DNA of 64,000 bases from Streptomyces cyaneogriseus subsp. noncyanogenus (GCF_000931445.1 NZ_CP010849.1:7378001-7442000), one strand, 5' to 3'; positions 53,631 to 63,006 are shown, numbered from the stretch's first letter. Notes: generated from the sequence alone by a model not told the origin. Translations and numbers: made by a program.

Positions 53631-53773
53631 GTCCGGTCAGTTCCTTTTCGACGAGGAGGGGCGGCGAGGCGCCCGAAAGGGGCGCGGGGCTGTTTCGATA
53701 CACGGCTGTGCCGCGCGGGCGCGGCCGGTCGTGCCGGGCCCGCGGCCGTGCGGGGCGCGGACCCGGCCCGCGC

Positions 53774-54934
53774 TCACGCCCCCCACCCGGCCTGCCGGCC
53801 GCCGACCCGCTCGGCCACGATCTTCTCGGCCCATCCGCAGGCCCGGTAGGCCGCGATCGGGTCGGGGTCCAGCCCCATCTCCTCCCGCACCTCCCGCAGC
53901 AGCGGACGCACGTCCGTGTGGTAGGCGTCCATCAGGACGGCGTTGGCCTCCAGCACGTCCCCCGCCCGCTGGGCGGCGGACAGTGCCTCCCGGTCCACCA
54001 GCAGGGCCTTCGCGGTCGCCTCCTGCACGTTCATCACCGACCGGATGATCGCTGGGATCTTCGCCTCGATGTTGTGGCACTGGTCGAGCATGAACGCGAC
54101 CTCGGAGGTGAAGCCGCCCCCGCGCACCACCTCGTACATGATCCGGAAGAGCTGGAACGGATCGGCCGCCCCGACCATCAGGTCGTCGTCCGCGTAGAAC
54201 CGCGAGTTGAAGTCGAACCCGCCGAGCCTGCCCTCGCGCAGCAGCGTCGCCACGATGAACTCGATGTTCGTGCCGGGCGCGTGGTGCCCGGTGTCGACTA
54301 CGACCTGTGCCTTGGGCCCGAGCTTGAGGCAGTGGGCGTAGGCGGTGCCCCAGTCCGGCACGTCGGTGGTGTAGAAGGCCGGCTCGAACAGCTTGTACTC
54401 CAGCAGCATCCGCTGCCCCTCGCCGAGGCGCCCGTACACCTCGGCGAGCGCCTCCGCCAGCCGGTCCTGCCGCGCGCGCACGTCGTCCTGCCCGGGGTAG
54501 TTGGTGCCGTCGGCGAACCACAGCTTCAGATCGCGGGACCCGGTCGCGTCCATGATGTCGACGCACTCCAGCAGATGGTCCACCGCCTTGCGGCGCACCG
54601 CCGCGTCCGGGTGGCAGACGCTGCCGAGCTTGTAGTCGTCGTCCTGGAAGGTGTTGGAGTTGATCGCCCCCAGCTTCACACCACGCTGTTCCGCGTGCTT
54701 CGCCAGCGCCGCGTAGTCGTCGACCTTGTCCCACGGGATGTGCAGCGCGACCGTCGGGGCGACCCCCGTGAACTCGTGCACCTTGGCCGCGTCGTCCAGC
54801 TTCTCGAACGGAGTGCGCGACACGCCCGCCTGCGCGAACACCTTGAACCGGGTGCCCGAGTTCCCGTACGCCCACGACGGCGTCTCGACTGCCTGGGTCT
54901 TCAACGCGGCCTTCACCGCGGCGAGCTCGGTCAC
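53774..54934 (-). CDS. rhaI: L-rhamnose isomerase
   Basis: 386 aa from GTG 54934, which has AGGAG 6 nt upstream; an in-frame ATG at 54952 has a weaker site. TIM-barrel isomerase of the Pseudomonas/Actinobacteria RhaI type: TELAAVKAALKTQAVETPSW, INSNTFQDDDYKLGSVCHPD, WFADGTNYPGQDD, LLEYKLFEPAFYTTDVPDWG, VVDTGHHAPGTNIEFIV and GFDFNSRFYADDDLMVG with the metal ligands. It converts L-rhamnose to L-rhamnulose and heads the leftward catabolic operon. Confidence 0.94.
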   Translation of the reverse strand: MTELAAVKAALKTQAVETPSWAYGNSGTRFKVFAQAGVSRTPFEKLDDAAKVHEFTGVAPTVALHIPWDKVDDYAALAKHAEQRGVKLGAINSNTFQDDDYKLGSVCHPDAAVRRKAVDHLLECVDIMDATGSRDLKLWFADGTNYPGQDDVRARQDRLAEALAEVYGRLGEGQRMLLEYKLFEPAFYTTDVPDWGTAYAHCLKLGPKAQVVVDTGHHAPGTNIEFIVATLLREGRLGGFDFNSRFYADDDLMVGAADPFQLFRIMYEVVRGGGFTSEVAFMLDQCHNIEAKIPAIIRSVMNVQEATAKALLVDREALSAAQRAGDVLEANAVLMDAYHTDVRPLLREVREEMGLDPDPIAAYRACGWAEKIVAERVGGRQAGWGA

Positions 54935-55052
54935 TGGGGGCTCCTGTGGCATCGGGTCGCCCTGCCCACGGGCACGGCGACGGGAACAAGCGTGAGAACG
55001 CGCGCGGACCAGCGTGAGGACACACGTGGAACAAGCGTGAGGACACGCGGAG

Positions 55053-55231
55053 TGAAACGATTCAGACGCTGAAGCTATGAGGCACCCGAGGGGGTGTCAA
55101 CCCCTCGGTGCCCGGTCCGCTCGCGGCGCCTCTCTCCGAGCCTCGGGTTATCGAAAGTTTTTCGAGCCGGACCCATTGACGCGCCGCGCCGACCTTGCCT
55201 AACGTCCCGGCAACCCAGTTGAAACCTTTCA
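55053..55231. promoter_or_regulatory. Three LacI-type operator candidates in the rha divergent promoter
   Basis: The 342-nt gap 54935-55276 separates rhaI from the importer operon. It holds TGAAACGATTCA (55053-55064, one mismatched pair), TCGAAA-GTT-TTTCGA (55151-55165, perfect arms) and TGAAACCTTTCA (55220-55231, perfect TGAAA/TTTCA). The outer two flank the two start regions. They fit the LacI-family regulator encoded at 60.6 kb. No gene is present here. Confidence 0.6.
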
Positions 55232-55276
55232 CGACGTCGTGAGGGCCGACCCGCCGACGTCGCCGAGGAGCCCCCC

Positions 55277-56791
55277 ATGACCCACCCGTCCGACACGGGT
55301 CCGGCACCGGTCCTGGCGCTCCGGGACGTCTCCAAGTCCTTCGGCGCGGTCCGCGCCCTGCGGGACGTCCGCCTGGAGCTGCTCCCCGGCGAGGTGCACG
55401 CGCTCGCCGGGGAGAACGGCGCCGGCAAGTCGACCCTCATCAAGACCCTCGCCGGGGTGCACCTGCCGGACACCGGCCAGGTGCTGCTCGACGGCCGCCC
55501 CGTCGTCTTCCACGGCCCCGGCGACGCCCGGGACGCGGGCATCGCCGTCATCTACCAGGAGCCGACCCTCTTCCCCGACCTGACCATCGCCGAGAACATC
55601 TTCATGGGCCGTCAGCCCCGGCGGTCCCTCGGCCGTATCGACCACAAGGCCACCCGTGCCGCCACGGCGGACCTGATGCGGCGCCTCGGTGTCGATCTCG
55701 ACCCGGACCGGCCCGCCCGCGGCCTGTCCATCGCCGACCAGCAGATCGTCGAGATCGCCAAGGCGCTCTCCTTCGACGCCCGCGTCCTGATCATGGACGA
55801 GCCGACCGCCGCTCTCACCGGCAGCGAGGTCGCCCGCCTCTTCGGGGTCGTCCGCTCCCTGCGCGAGCAGGGCGCCGCCGTGCTGTTCATCTCCCACCGC
55901 CTGGAGGAGATCTTCCACATCTGCGAGCGCGTCACGACCCTGCGCGACGGCGCCTGGATCGCCACCGAGCCGCTCGCGGGCATGAGCGAGGACGATCTGG
56001 TGCGCCGCATGGTCGGCCGCGACCTCGACGAGCTCTACCCCAAGCAGGACGTCACGCCGGGCGAGGTCGCCCTCAGCGTGCGCCGGCTCACCCGGGAGGG
56101 CGTCTTCACCGACGTCTCCTTCGAGGTGCGGCGCGGCGAGATCGTCGGCCTGGCCGGCCTGGTCGGCGCCGGACGCACCGAGGTGGCCCGGGCGGTGTTC
56201 GGCATCGACCGGTGGGACGCCGGTGAGGTCGAAGTCGACGGCAGGCCCCTGGTCAGCGGCGCGCCGTCGACCGCCATGGCCGCCGGGCTCGCCCTCGTCC
56301 CGGAGGACCGGCGCGCCCAGGGCCTGGTGATGGACCTGTCCATCGAGCGCAACATCGGCCTGACCGGGCTCGGTACGACCGTCAGGGCGGGGCTGATGGA
56401 CCGGCGCGCCGAGCGCAGCCGCTCCCTCGACTGGGCCGTCAGGCTCCAGGTGAAGTACGCCCGCCTCGCCGACGCCGTCTCCACCCTGTCCGGCGGCAAC
56501 CAGCAGAAGGTCGTCCTCGCCAAGTGGCTCGCCACCGGCCCCAAGGTGCTGATCGTCGACGAGCCGACGCGCGGCATCGACGTCGGCACCAAGGCCGAGG
56601 TGCACCGGCTGCTCAGCGCCCTGGCCGCCGACGGCGTGGCGGTCCTGATGATCTCCTCCGACCTGCCCGAGGTCCTCGGCATGGCCGACCGCGTGCTCGT
56701 CATGCACGAGGGCCGGCTGACCGCCGAGATCGACCGCGCCGACGCCACCGAGGAGACGGTGATGGCCGCGGCCACCGGGAGGGCGGCGTGA
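55277..56791 (+). CDS. rhaT: Sugar ABC transporter ATPase, rhamnose type (two ABC domains)
   Basis: 504 aa. Tandem ABC domains of the RbsA/RhaT type: the first has GENGAGKSTLIKTLAG, the signature LSIADQQ and LIMDEPTAALT; the second has a degenerate Walker A (GLVGAGRTEVARA), a standard LSGGNQQKV signature and LIVDEPTRGIDVGTK. It energises rhamnose import with the two permeases and the binding protein that follow. Its stop overlaps a short frame at 56788 (GTGA). Confidence 0.92.
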   Translation: MTHPSDTGPAPVLALRDVSKSFGAVRALRDVRLELLPGEVHALAGENGAGKSTLIKTLAGVHLPDTGQVLLDGRPVVFHGPGDARDAGIAVIYQEPTLFPDLTIAENIFMGRQPRRSLGRIDHKATRAATADLMRRLGVDLDPDRPARGLSIADQQIVEIAKALSFDARVLIMDEPTAALTGSEVARLFGVVRSLREQGAAVLFISHRLEEIFHICERVTTLRDGAWIATEPLAGMSEDDLVRRMVGRDLDELYPKQDVTPGEVALSVRRLTREGVFTDVSFEVRRGEIVGLAGLVGAGRTEVARAVFGIDRWDAGEVEVDGRPLVSGAPSTAMAAGLALVPEDRRAQGLVMDLSIERNIGLTGLGTTVRAGLMDRRAERSRSLDWAVRLQVKYARLADAVSTLSGGNQQKVVLAKWLATGPKVLIVDEPTRGIDVGTKAEVHRLLSALAADGVAVLMISSDLPEVLGMADRVLVMHEGRLTAEIDRADATEETVMAAATGRAA

Positions 56792-56943
56792 GCGACGTAC
56801 GCATCGAGGCCGCCCGCGCGCGGCACGGCCGGCCGCCGCGGACGGCGGCCGGCGACGGGCACGGCGCCGGACGGCGCACGGCCGCCCCGCCCGCGGCGCC
56901 GTCCCGGGCCGGCGCGGCAGCGAACCCCCGGAGGGCAGCATGA
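56788..56943 (+). CDS. Short bridging ORF between rhaT and the first permease
   Basis: 51 codons starting GTG in a GTGA overlap with the ATPase stop and ending in an ATGA overlap with the permease start. The product (SDVRIEAARARHGRPPRTAA followed by a Gly/Ala/Arg/Pro tail) is low-complexity and unlike any domain. It may be only a translational coupler or drifted spacer between two genes. Confidence 0.3.
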   Translation: MSDVRIEAARARHGRPPRTAAGDGHGAGRRTAAPPAAPSRAGAAANPRRAA

Positions 56944-57980
56944 CGGCGACCACCACCGACCCCACCCCCGCCACCGGCGCGCCCCCGCCCCGGGCCGTAC
57001 GCCTGGCCGACCGCGTCCTCAAGGTGCGCGAACTGGCCATCCTGGCCGTCTTCGTGGTGATGATCGGCGTCACCCAGGCCGGCAACAGCGCCTTCCTGTC
57101 CCAGCAGGGCGTCAAGGACCTGCTGCTGAACGCCACGATCCTGGTCCTGGTCGCCACCGGTCAGTCCCTGGTGGTCATCACCCGCAACGTCGACCTGTCG
57201 GTCGGCTCCACCCTCGGCATCAGCGCCTTCGCCGCCGGCACCCACCTCCAGGGCGGCGGCCACCCCCTCGCCGCCGTCGCGCTGGCGGTGCTGCTGGGCG
57301 TCGGCTTCGGCCTGCTCAACGGCCTGCTCGTCAGCCTCGGTCAGGTGCCCGCCCTGGTGGTCACCCTCGGCACCCTGTACATCATCCGCGGCATCGACTC
57401 GATCTGGGTCGGCTCACGCCAGATCACGGCGGCCGACCTGCCGGACGGCTTCGTCGGCTTCGGCTCCGGCGGCATCCTCGCGGTGCCGTGGCCGGCGCTG
57501 ATCGCGCTCGCCGTGCTGGTGTCGACGGCGTACTGCCTCAAGCACTTCCGCGCCGGACGCGAACTGTACGCGCTCGGCTCCAGCCCCGAGGCCGCCCGCC
57601 TCGCCGGCATCCCGGTACGCAAGCGGATCCTCACCGCGTACACCTTCTGCGGTGCGCTGGCCGGGCTCGCCGGCGCGCTCTACCTCGCCCGCTTCGGCAA
57701 CGTCGACTCCGGCACCGGCAACGGCTACGAACTCACCGTGGTCAGCGCCGTGGTGGTCGGCGGAGTGGTCTTCACCGGCGGCTCCGGCAGCGTCTACGGC
57801 GCCGCGCTCGGCGCGCTGCTGCTGACCTCCGTCAACAGCGCGCTGCCCGCCCTCGGCGTCAGCTCCGTCTGGGTGCTCGCCATCAACGGCCTCCTGCTCC
57901 TCCTCGCCATCACGGCCGACCGGGTGGTCGCGCTGCGCGTGGCGACCGCACTGAAGAAGAGGAACGCCCGCCATGGCTGA
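56940..57980 (+). CDS. rhaP: Rhamnose ABC transporter permease 1
   Basis: 346 aa, ATG behind GGAGG. BPD_transp_2 family (RbsC-like) with about ten helices; NATILVLVATGQSLVVITRNVDLSVGSTLGISAF is the hallmark, followed by GLLNGLLVSLGQVPALVVTLGTL and ALGSSPEAARLAGIPVRKRILTAYTFCGALAGLAG, the ATPase-contact loop. VVVGGVVFTGGSGSVYGAALGA lies near the end. Pairs with permease 2. Confidence 0.92.
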   Translation: MTATTTDPTPATGAPPPRAVRLADRVLKVRELAILAVFVVMIGVTQAGNSAFLSQQGVKDLLLNATILVLVATGQSLVVITRNVDLSVGSTLGISAFAAGTHLQGGGHPLAAVALAVLLGVGFGLLNGLLVSLGQVPALVVTLGTLYIIRGIDSIWVGSRQITAADLPDGFVGFGSGGILAVPWPALIALAVLVSTAYCLKHFRAGRELYALGSSPEAARLAGIPVRKRILTAYTFCGALAGLAGALYLARFGNVDSGTGNGYELTVVSAVVVGGVVFTGGSGSVYGAALGALLLTSVNSALPALGVSSVWVLAINGLLLLLAITADRVVALRVATALKKRNARHG

Positions 57981-58977
57981 CGCCCCCCTCGCCCGCGCCG
58001 TCCGCTGGGACACCGTCGTCGGGGCCCTGCTGCTCGTCGTCCTGCTGCTGTCCTTCGGCTTCGTCGACGGCTTCGGCAACGCCCTCAACCTGTCGTTCCT
58101 CCTCGGCAACACCCTGCCCATCGCGCTGATCGCCCTGCCGATGACCCTGCTGGTGGTCACCGGAGAGATCGACCTCTCGGTGGCCTCCACGGCCGGACTG
58201 TCCGGCGCGGTGATGGGCGCCCTGTGGAACCAGGGCATGGCCATCGAGACGATCATCCCGCTCTGCCTGCTGCTCGGCGCGGTCTGCGGACTGGTCAACG
58301 GCCTGCTGGTGACCCGTCTCGGGCTGCCCTCCCTCGCCGTCACCATCGGCACCCTCGCCGCCTACCGGGGCATCGCGCAGATCGTGCTCGGCTCCGACGC
58401 GGTGACCGACTTCCCCGCCGCCTACCTGGACTTCGCCGCCGGACGGATCGACGGCACCTTCGTCCCGTACGCCTTCGTGCCCTTCCTCGCGCTGCTCGCC
58501 ATCGCCGTGATCGCGCTGCACGCCACGCCGTTCGGGCGGTCGCTGTTCGCGATCGGAGCCGGCGAGGAGGCCGCGCGGTTCGCCGGCATCCGCGTCCGGC
58601 GGCAGAAGCTGATCCTGTTCACGGTGACCGGCCTGATGGCCTCCCTCACCGGCGTCTTCTGGGCCCTGCACTACGCCAGCGCCCGCTACGACAACGCCAC
58701 CGGCCTCGAACTGTCCGTCGTGGCCGCCGTCCTGCTCGGCGGGATCGACTTCGACGGCGGCAAGGGCACCCTCGGCGGCGCTGTCGCGGGGGTCTTCCTG
58801 CTCGGCACCCTCCAGAACGTGATGAGCCTGCTCGATGTCTCCGCGCAGTCGCAGACCGTCGTCACCGGCGTCCTGCTCGTCGTCTCCGTGCTCGGCCCCC
58901 GCCTCGCACGGCGGATCTCCGCCGTGCGGGCCGGGCGCCGCGCCGCCCCGGCGCCGCCGCCCACCCCCGCGCCGTGA
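57973..58977 (+). CDS. rhaQ: Rhamnose ABC transporter permease 2
   Basis: 334 aa; the start overlaps permease 1 by 8 nt. Same family: LPIALIALPMTLLVVTGEIDLSVASTAGLSGAVMG, GLVNGLLVTRLGLPSLAVTIGTLAAYRGIAQIVLG and AIGAGEEAARFAGIRVRRQKLILFTVTGLMASLTG. LLGGIDFDGGKGTLGGAVAGVFLLGTL follows, with a short Ala/Pro-rich tail. Two distinct permeases are typical of rhamnose importers. Confidence 0.92.
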   Translation: MADAPLARAVRWDTVVGALLLVVLLLSFGFVDGFGNALNLSFLLGNTLPIALIALPMTLLVVTGEIDLSVASTAGLSGAVMGALWNQGMAIETIIPLCLLLGAVCGLVNGLLVTRLGLPSLAVTIGTLAAYRGIAQIVLGSDAVTDFPAAYLDFAAGRIDGTFVPYAFVPFLALLAIAVIALHATPFGRSLFAIGAGEEAARFAGIRVRRQKLILFTVTGLMASLTGVFWALHYASARYDNATGLELSVVAAVLLGGIDFDGGKGTLGGAVAGVFLLGTLQNVMSLLDVSAQSQTVVTGVLLVVSVLGPRLARRISAVRAGRRAAPAPPPTPAP

Positions 58978-59018
58978 CCCCCAGCCCCCTTCCGCCCCTC
59001 CCGTAAGGACGATCCGCC

Positions 59019-60104
59019 ATGCGCAAGCCGTCGATCCGCCGCCGCACCGGCGCGGCCCTCGCCGCCGTCACCTGTCTCGCCCTGGCCGCCACCGCCTGCG
59101 GCGGCACCACCAAGGAGGACGTGAAGAACGAGGGCGGCTCCGCCGCCGGCGCCGGGACGGCCGACCCGGGCGCCGCGCTCAAGAAGGGCCTGACCGTCGG
59201 CTTCCTGCCCAAGCAGGTCAACAACCCCTACTTCACCGTCGCCGACAAGGGCGGGGAGAAGGCCCTGAAGGAACTCGGGTCGCACTACAAGGAGACCGGA
59301 CCCTCCAGCGCCACCGACACCTCCGGCCAGGTCTCCTACGTCAACACCCTCACCCAGCAGCAGGTCGACGCCATGGCCGTCTCCGCGCAGGACCCCGGCG
59401 CCCTGTGCACCGCGCTCAAGCAGGCCATGAGGAACGGCATCGAGGTCGTCACCTACGACTCCGACACCAGGCCCGAGTGCCGCAACGCCTTCGTCTCCCA
59501 GGCATCCGCCGAGGACCTGGGACGCACCCAGGTCCAGCTCCTCGCCGAGCAGATCGGCCACAAGGGCGAGATCGCCATCCTGTCCGCCGCGCAGACGGCG
59601 ACGAACCAGAACACCTGGATCGGCTACATGAAGGACGAGCTGAAGAAGCCCGCGTACCGGGAGATGAGGCTCGTCGAGATCGCCTACGGCAACGACGACG
59701 CCCAGCAGTCCTTCCAGCAGACCCAGGGCCTGCTCCAGGAACACCCGGGCCTGAAGGGGATCATCTCCCCGACCACCGTCGGCATCAAGGCCGCCGCCCA
59801 GTACCTGTCCGGCTCCCGCTACAAGGGCAAGGTCAAGCTGACCGGTCTCGGCACCCCCAACGACCTGCGCACCTACGTCAAGAACGGCACCGTCGAGGCG
59901 TTCGAGCTGTGGGACCCGGCCAAGCTCGGCGAACTGGCTGCCCGCACCGCCGTCGCACTCGCCTCCGGGCAGATCACCGGCAAGGAGGGCGAGACCTTCG
60001 ACGCCGGCGCGATGGGCGAGTACACCCTCGGCGAGAACGGCGTGATCGACCTGGGCAAGCCGACCGTGTTCGACGCCGGAAACATCGACCGGTTCCACTT
60101 CTAG
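59019..60104 (+). CDS. rhaS: Rhamnose-binding lipoprotein
   Basis: 361 aa, ATG 59019 with TAAGGA upstream. Lipoprotein signal with Cys27 (AATACGG), then a periplasmic-binding-protein type 1 fold: LTVGFLPKQVNNPYFTVADKGGEKALKELG, the QVSYVNTLTQQQVDAMAVSAQDP hinge, VVTYDSDTRPECRNAFVSQAS and GLGTPNDLRTYVKNGTVEAFELWDPAKLG. This matches rhamnose-binding RhaS proteins. It completes the importer operon. Confidence 0.92.
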   Translation: MRKPSIRRRTGAALAAVTCLALAATACGGTTKEDVKNEGGSAAGAGTADPGAALKKGLTVGFLPKQVNNPYFTVADKGGEKALKELGSHYKETGPSSATDTSGQVSYVNTLTQQQVDAMAVSAQDPGALCTALKQAMRNGIEVVTYDSDTRPECRNAFVSQASAEDLGRTQVQLLAEQIGHKGEIAILSAAQTATNQNTWIGYMKDELKKPAYREMRLVEIAYGNDDAQQSFQQTQGLLQEHPGLKGIISPTTVGIKAAAQYLSGSRYKGKVKLTGLGTPNDLRTYVKNGTVEAFELWDPAKLGELAARTAVALASGQITGKEGETFDAGAMGEYTLGENGVIDLGKPTVFDAGNIDRFHF

Positions 60105-60121
60105 CCATCGGGCGGTACCTC

Positions 60122-60442
60122 ATGCAGCGCGTCTGTTTCCTCCTCAAGGTCCGCCGGGACCGGATCGCCGAGTACCGGGCCCGGCACGCCGCCGTATGGC
60201 CCGAGATGTGCGCGGCGCTCACCGCCACCGGCTGGCACAACTACTCGCTCTTCCTGCGCGACGACGGGCTCCTCGTCGGCTACCTGGAGACCGAGGACTT
60301 CGAGGCCGCCAAGGCCGGCATGGAGGCCACCGAGGTGAACGCCCGCTGGCAGGCCGAGATGGCCCCGTTCTTCGAATCCCTCGACGGAGCCCGCCCCGAC
60401 GAGGCGATGAAGCCCCTCACCGAGGTCTTCCACCTCGCCTGA
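60122..60442 (+). CDS. rhaM: L-rhamnose mutarotase
   Basis: 106 aa, ATG 17 nt after rhaS. The RhaM/RhaU family is evident: RVCFLLKVRRDRIAEYRARHAAVWPEM at the start, GWHNYSLFLRDDGLLVGYLE, and the end PFFESLDGARPDEAMKPLTEVFHLA. It interconverts alpha and beta anomers of L-rhamnose for the isomerase. Confidence 0.93.
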   Translation: MQRVCFLLKVRRDRIAEYRARHAAVWPEMCAALTATGWHNYSLFLRDDGLLVGYLETEDFEAAKAGMEATEVNARWQAEMAPFFESLDGARPDEAMKPLTEVFHLA

Positions 60443-60578
60443 CCCGCGGGCGTCCCTCCCCTCGGGCACGGGGAGGCACCACCCGGCCGTGGTGGGACGC
60501 AACGACGGTAATGTGAAGCTCCTCCGGCCGCACCACCATCCGTCGCCCCCTGGCCCGACCCCTGGAGGTCCCTGTCCG

Positions 60579-61604
60579 ATGGCCCAGTCGGTGGGTATCA
60601 AGGACGTGGCCCGTGCCGCCGGAGTCTCCGTCGGCACGGTCTCGAACGTCATCAACCGGCCGGAGACGGTCGCCACCGAGACCCGCGCGCGGGTCCTGTC
60701 CGCGATCGACCGGCTCGGCTACGTCCGCAGCGAGTCCGCGCGCCAGCTCCGCGCGGGCCGCAGCCGGATCATGGGCCTGCTCGTGCTCGACATGGGCAAC
60801 CCGTTCTTCGTCGACGTGGCCCGCGGTGCCGAGCGGGCCGCGCGCCAGGCCGGGCTCGGCGTGATGGTCTGCAACAGCGCCCAGAGCCCGGGCGAGGAGG
60901 CCGAGTACCTGTCGCTCTTCGCCGAGCAGCGGGTCCGGGGCGTGCTGCTCACCCCGGCCGACGCCACCGGCCGCAACATCGAGGGCTTCCGGCGCCACGG
61001 CATCCCCTTCGTGCTCGTCGACCGCGTCGCCGAGGGCGCCACCGAGTGCTCGGTCTCCGTCGACGACGTGGCGGGCGGTGCCCTCGCGGTACGGCACCTG
61101 GTGGACGCCGGGCACCGCTCCTTCGCGTACGTCAGCGGCCCGCCCGGCCTCAATCAGGTGCGCGACCGGCGCACCGGCGCCCTGAACGCGCTCGCCGAGG
61201 CGGGCCTCGGGCCCGAGGCGCTGCGCGAGCTGCCCACCGAGCGGCTCGACGTCGCCGCGGGCCGCGACGCCGGCGCCCGCCTGCTGGGCCTGGCCGACCG
61301 GCCGACCGCCGTCTTCTGCGCCAACGACCTGCTCGCCCTCGGCGTCCTGCAGGCCATGTACGCCGCCGGTGTCGGCGTCCCCGACGACCTCGCGATCGTC
61401 GGCTACGACGACATCGAGTTCGCCGCCGCGGCGGCCGTCCCGCTCACCTCCGTACGGCAGCCCGCCGTCGCCATGGGGGCGCTCGCCGCCGAGCTGCTGC
61501 TGGAGGAGACCGAGTCGCGCGGCGCCGGCCGGACCCACGAGCACCGCCGGGTCGTCCTCCAGCCGGAACTGGTGGTACGGCGCTCCAGCCTGGCCGCCCG
61601 CTGA
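60579..61604 (+). CDS. LacI-family transcriptional regulator of rhamnose genes
   Basis: 341 aa from ATG 60579 behind GGAGG. Helix-turn-helix IKDVARAAGVSVGTVSNVIN and hinge helix SARQLRAGRSRIMGL at the N-terminus; then a periplasmic-binding-like effector domain (LVLDMGNPFFVDVARGAERAA, VPDDLAIVGYDDIEFAAAAAVPLTSVRQP). Position at the end of the importer operon and the TGAAA/TTTCA palindromes in the divergent promoter make it the probable repressor, relieved by rhamnose or rhamnulose. Confidence 0.9.
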   Translation: MAQSVGIKDVARAAGVSVGTVSNVINRPETVATETRARVLSAIDRLGYVRSESARQLRAGRSRIMGLLVLDMGNPFFVDVARGAERAARQAGLGVMVCNSAQSPGEEAEYLSLFAEQRVRGVLLTPADATGRNIEGFRRHGIPFVLVDRVAEGATECSVSVDDVAGGALAVRHLVDAGHRSFAYVSGPPGLNQVRDRRTGALNALAEAGLGPEALRELPTERLDVAAGRDAGARLLGLADRPTAVFCANDLLALGVLQAMYAAGVGVPDDLAIVGYDDIEFAAAAAVPLTSVRQPAVAMGALAAELLLEETESRGAGRTHEHRRVVLQPELVVRRSSLAAR

Positions 61605-61701
61605 CCGCCGCCCGGCCGGAACCCGCGGGTCCCGGATCGGGCCGCCGCGGTGCCGTGTGCTGAACTGGGCCCCGAAAGTTCCATCCGTTCCGGGAGCCCC
61701 G

Positions 61702-63006
61702 TTGAGCGTCAGCTACCGCCAGCCCGGCGTCGTCCTCACCGACCGCCGCTTCACCGTGCCCCTCGACCACGACGACCCCGCGGGGGAGACGATCGAGCTG
61801 TACGCGCGCGAGGTCGTCGCGAGCGGCAAGGCGCACCAGGACGACCTGCCCTGGCTGGTCCACCTCGCCGGCGGCCCCGGCTTCGGGGCGATGCGGCCCA
61901 TCGGCAGGCAGGCATGGCTCGACCGCGCCCTGCGCGAGTACCGCGTCCTCCTCCTCGACCAGCGCGGCACCGGCGCCTCCACCCCCGCCACCCGGCAGAC
62001 GCTCCCGCTGCGCGGCGGCCCCGCCGCGCAGGCCGAGTACCTCACGCACTTCCGCGCCGACTCCATCGTCCGGGACTGCGAGGCGATCCGGCGCGAGGTC
62101 ACCGGCGGCGCCCCCTGGACCGTCCACGGCCAGAGCTTCGGCGGCTTCTGCGCCGTCACCTACCTGTCCCTGGCCCCCGAGGGTCTGGAGACCGCCCTGA
62201 TCACCGGCGGCCTGCCCTCGCTCGACGCCCACGCCGACGACGTCTACCGGGCCGCCTACCCCCGCGTCGAGCGGAAGGTCGCCGCCCACTACGCCCGCTA
62301 CCCGCAGGACGTCGCACGCGCCCGCCGCATCGCCGACCACCTGCTCACCCACGACGTGACCCTGCCCGGCGGCTACCGCCTCACCGTCGAGGCGTTCCAG
62401 TCCCTCGGCATCCTGCTGGGCACCGGCGACGGCAGCCACCGCCTGCACCACCTCCTCGCGGACGCCTTCGTCCGCACCCCGCACGGCTTCGAGCTGTCCG
62501 ACGCGTTCCAGGAGCAGGTGCAGAACCTGCTGTCGTACGCGGGCCGCCCCCTGTACGCCCTGGTCCACGAGGCGATCTACGGCCAGGGCGAGCGCCCCAC
62601 CGCCTGGTCGGCCGAGCGGGTCCGCGCCGAGTTCCCGCAGTTCGACGCCGCCCGGAGCCTGGCGGGCGACGCCCCGCTGCTCTTCACCGGCGAGACGGTC
62701 CACCCGTGGATGTTCGACTGCGACCCGGCGCTGCGCCCGCTGCGCGAGACCGCCGAACTCCTCGCCGCCCGCACCGGCTGGCGGCCCCTGTACGACCCCG
62801 CCCGCCTCGCCGCCAACGAGGTGCCGGTCGCGGCGGCCGTCTACCACGACGACATGTACGTCGACACCGCCCACTCCCTGCGGACGGCCCGCGCGATCCG
62901 GGGCCTGCGCACCTGGGTGACCGACGAGTTCGAGCACGACGGCGTCCGCGTCGCGGGCCCCCGCGTCCTGGACCGGCTGCTCGCGCTCGCCCGCGACGAG
63001 ATCTGA
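61702..63006 (+). CDS. Alpha/beta hydrolase, proline iminopeptidase-like (S33)
   Basis: 434 aa. The start is TTG 61702 with GGGAG 6 nt upstream; no ATG or GTG in frame matches the family start. Motifs: oxyanion HLAGGPG (54-60), LLDQRGTGAST, nucleophile Ser145 in GQSFGG and a C-terminal YHDDMYVD with the His. The cap domain (RRIADHLLTHDVTLPGGYRLTVEAFQSLG) is typical of proline iminopeptidases, which release N-terminal proline. It is intracellular, without a signal peptide. Confidence 0.88.
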   Translation: MSVSYRQPGVVLTDRRFTVPLDHDDPAGETIELYAREVVASGKAHQDDLPWLVHLAGGPGFGAMRPIGRQAWLDRALREYRVLLLDQRGTGASTPATRQTLPLRGGPAAQAEYLTHFRADSIVRDCEAIRREVTGGAPWTVHGQSFGGFCAVTYLSLAPEGLETALITGGLPSLDAHADDVYRAAYPRVERKVAAHYARYPQDVARARRIADHLLTHDVTLPGGYRLTVEAFQSLGILLGTGDGSHRLHHLLADAFVRTPHGFELSDAFQEQVQNLLSYAGRPLYALVHEAIYGQGERPTAWSAERVRAEFPQFDAARSLAGDAPLLFTGETVHPWMFDCDPALRPLRETAELLAARTGWRPLYDPARLAANEVPVAAAVYHDDMYVDTAHSLRTARAIRGLRTWVTDEFEHDGVRVAGPRVLDRLLALARDEI

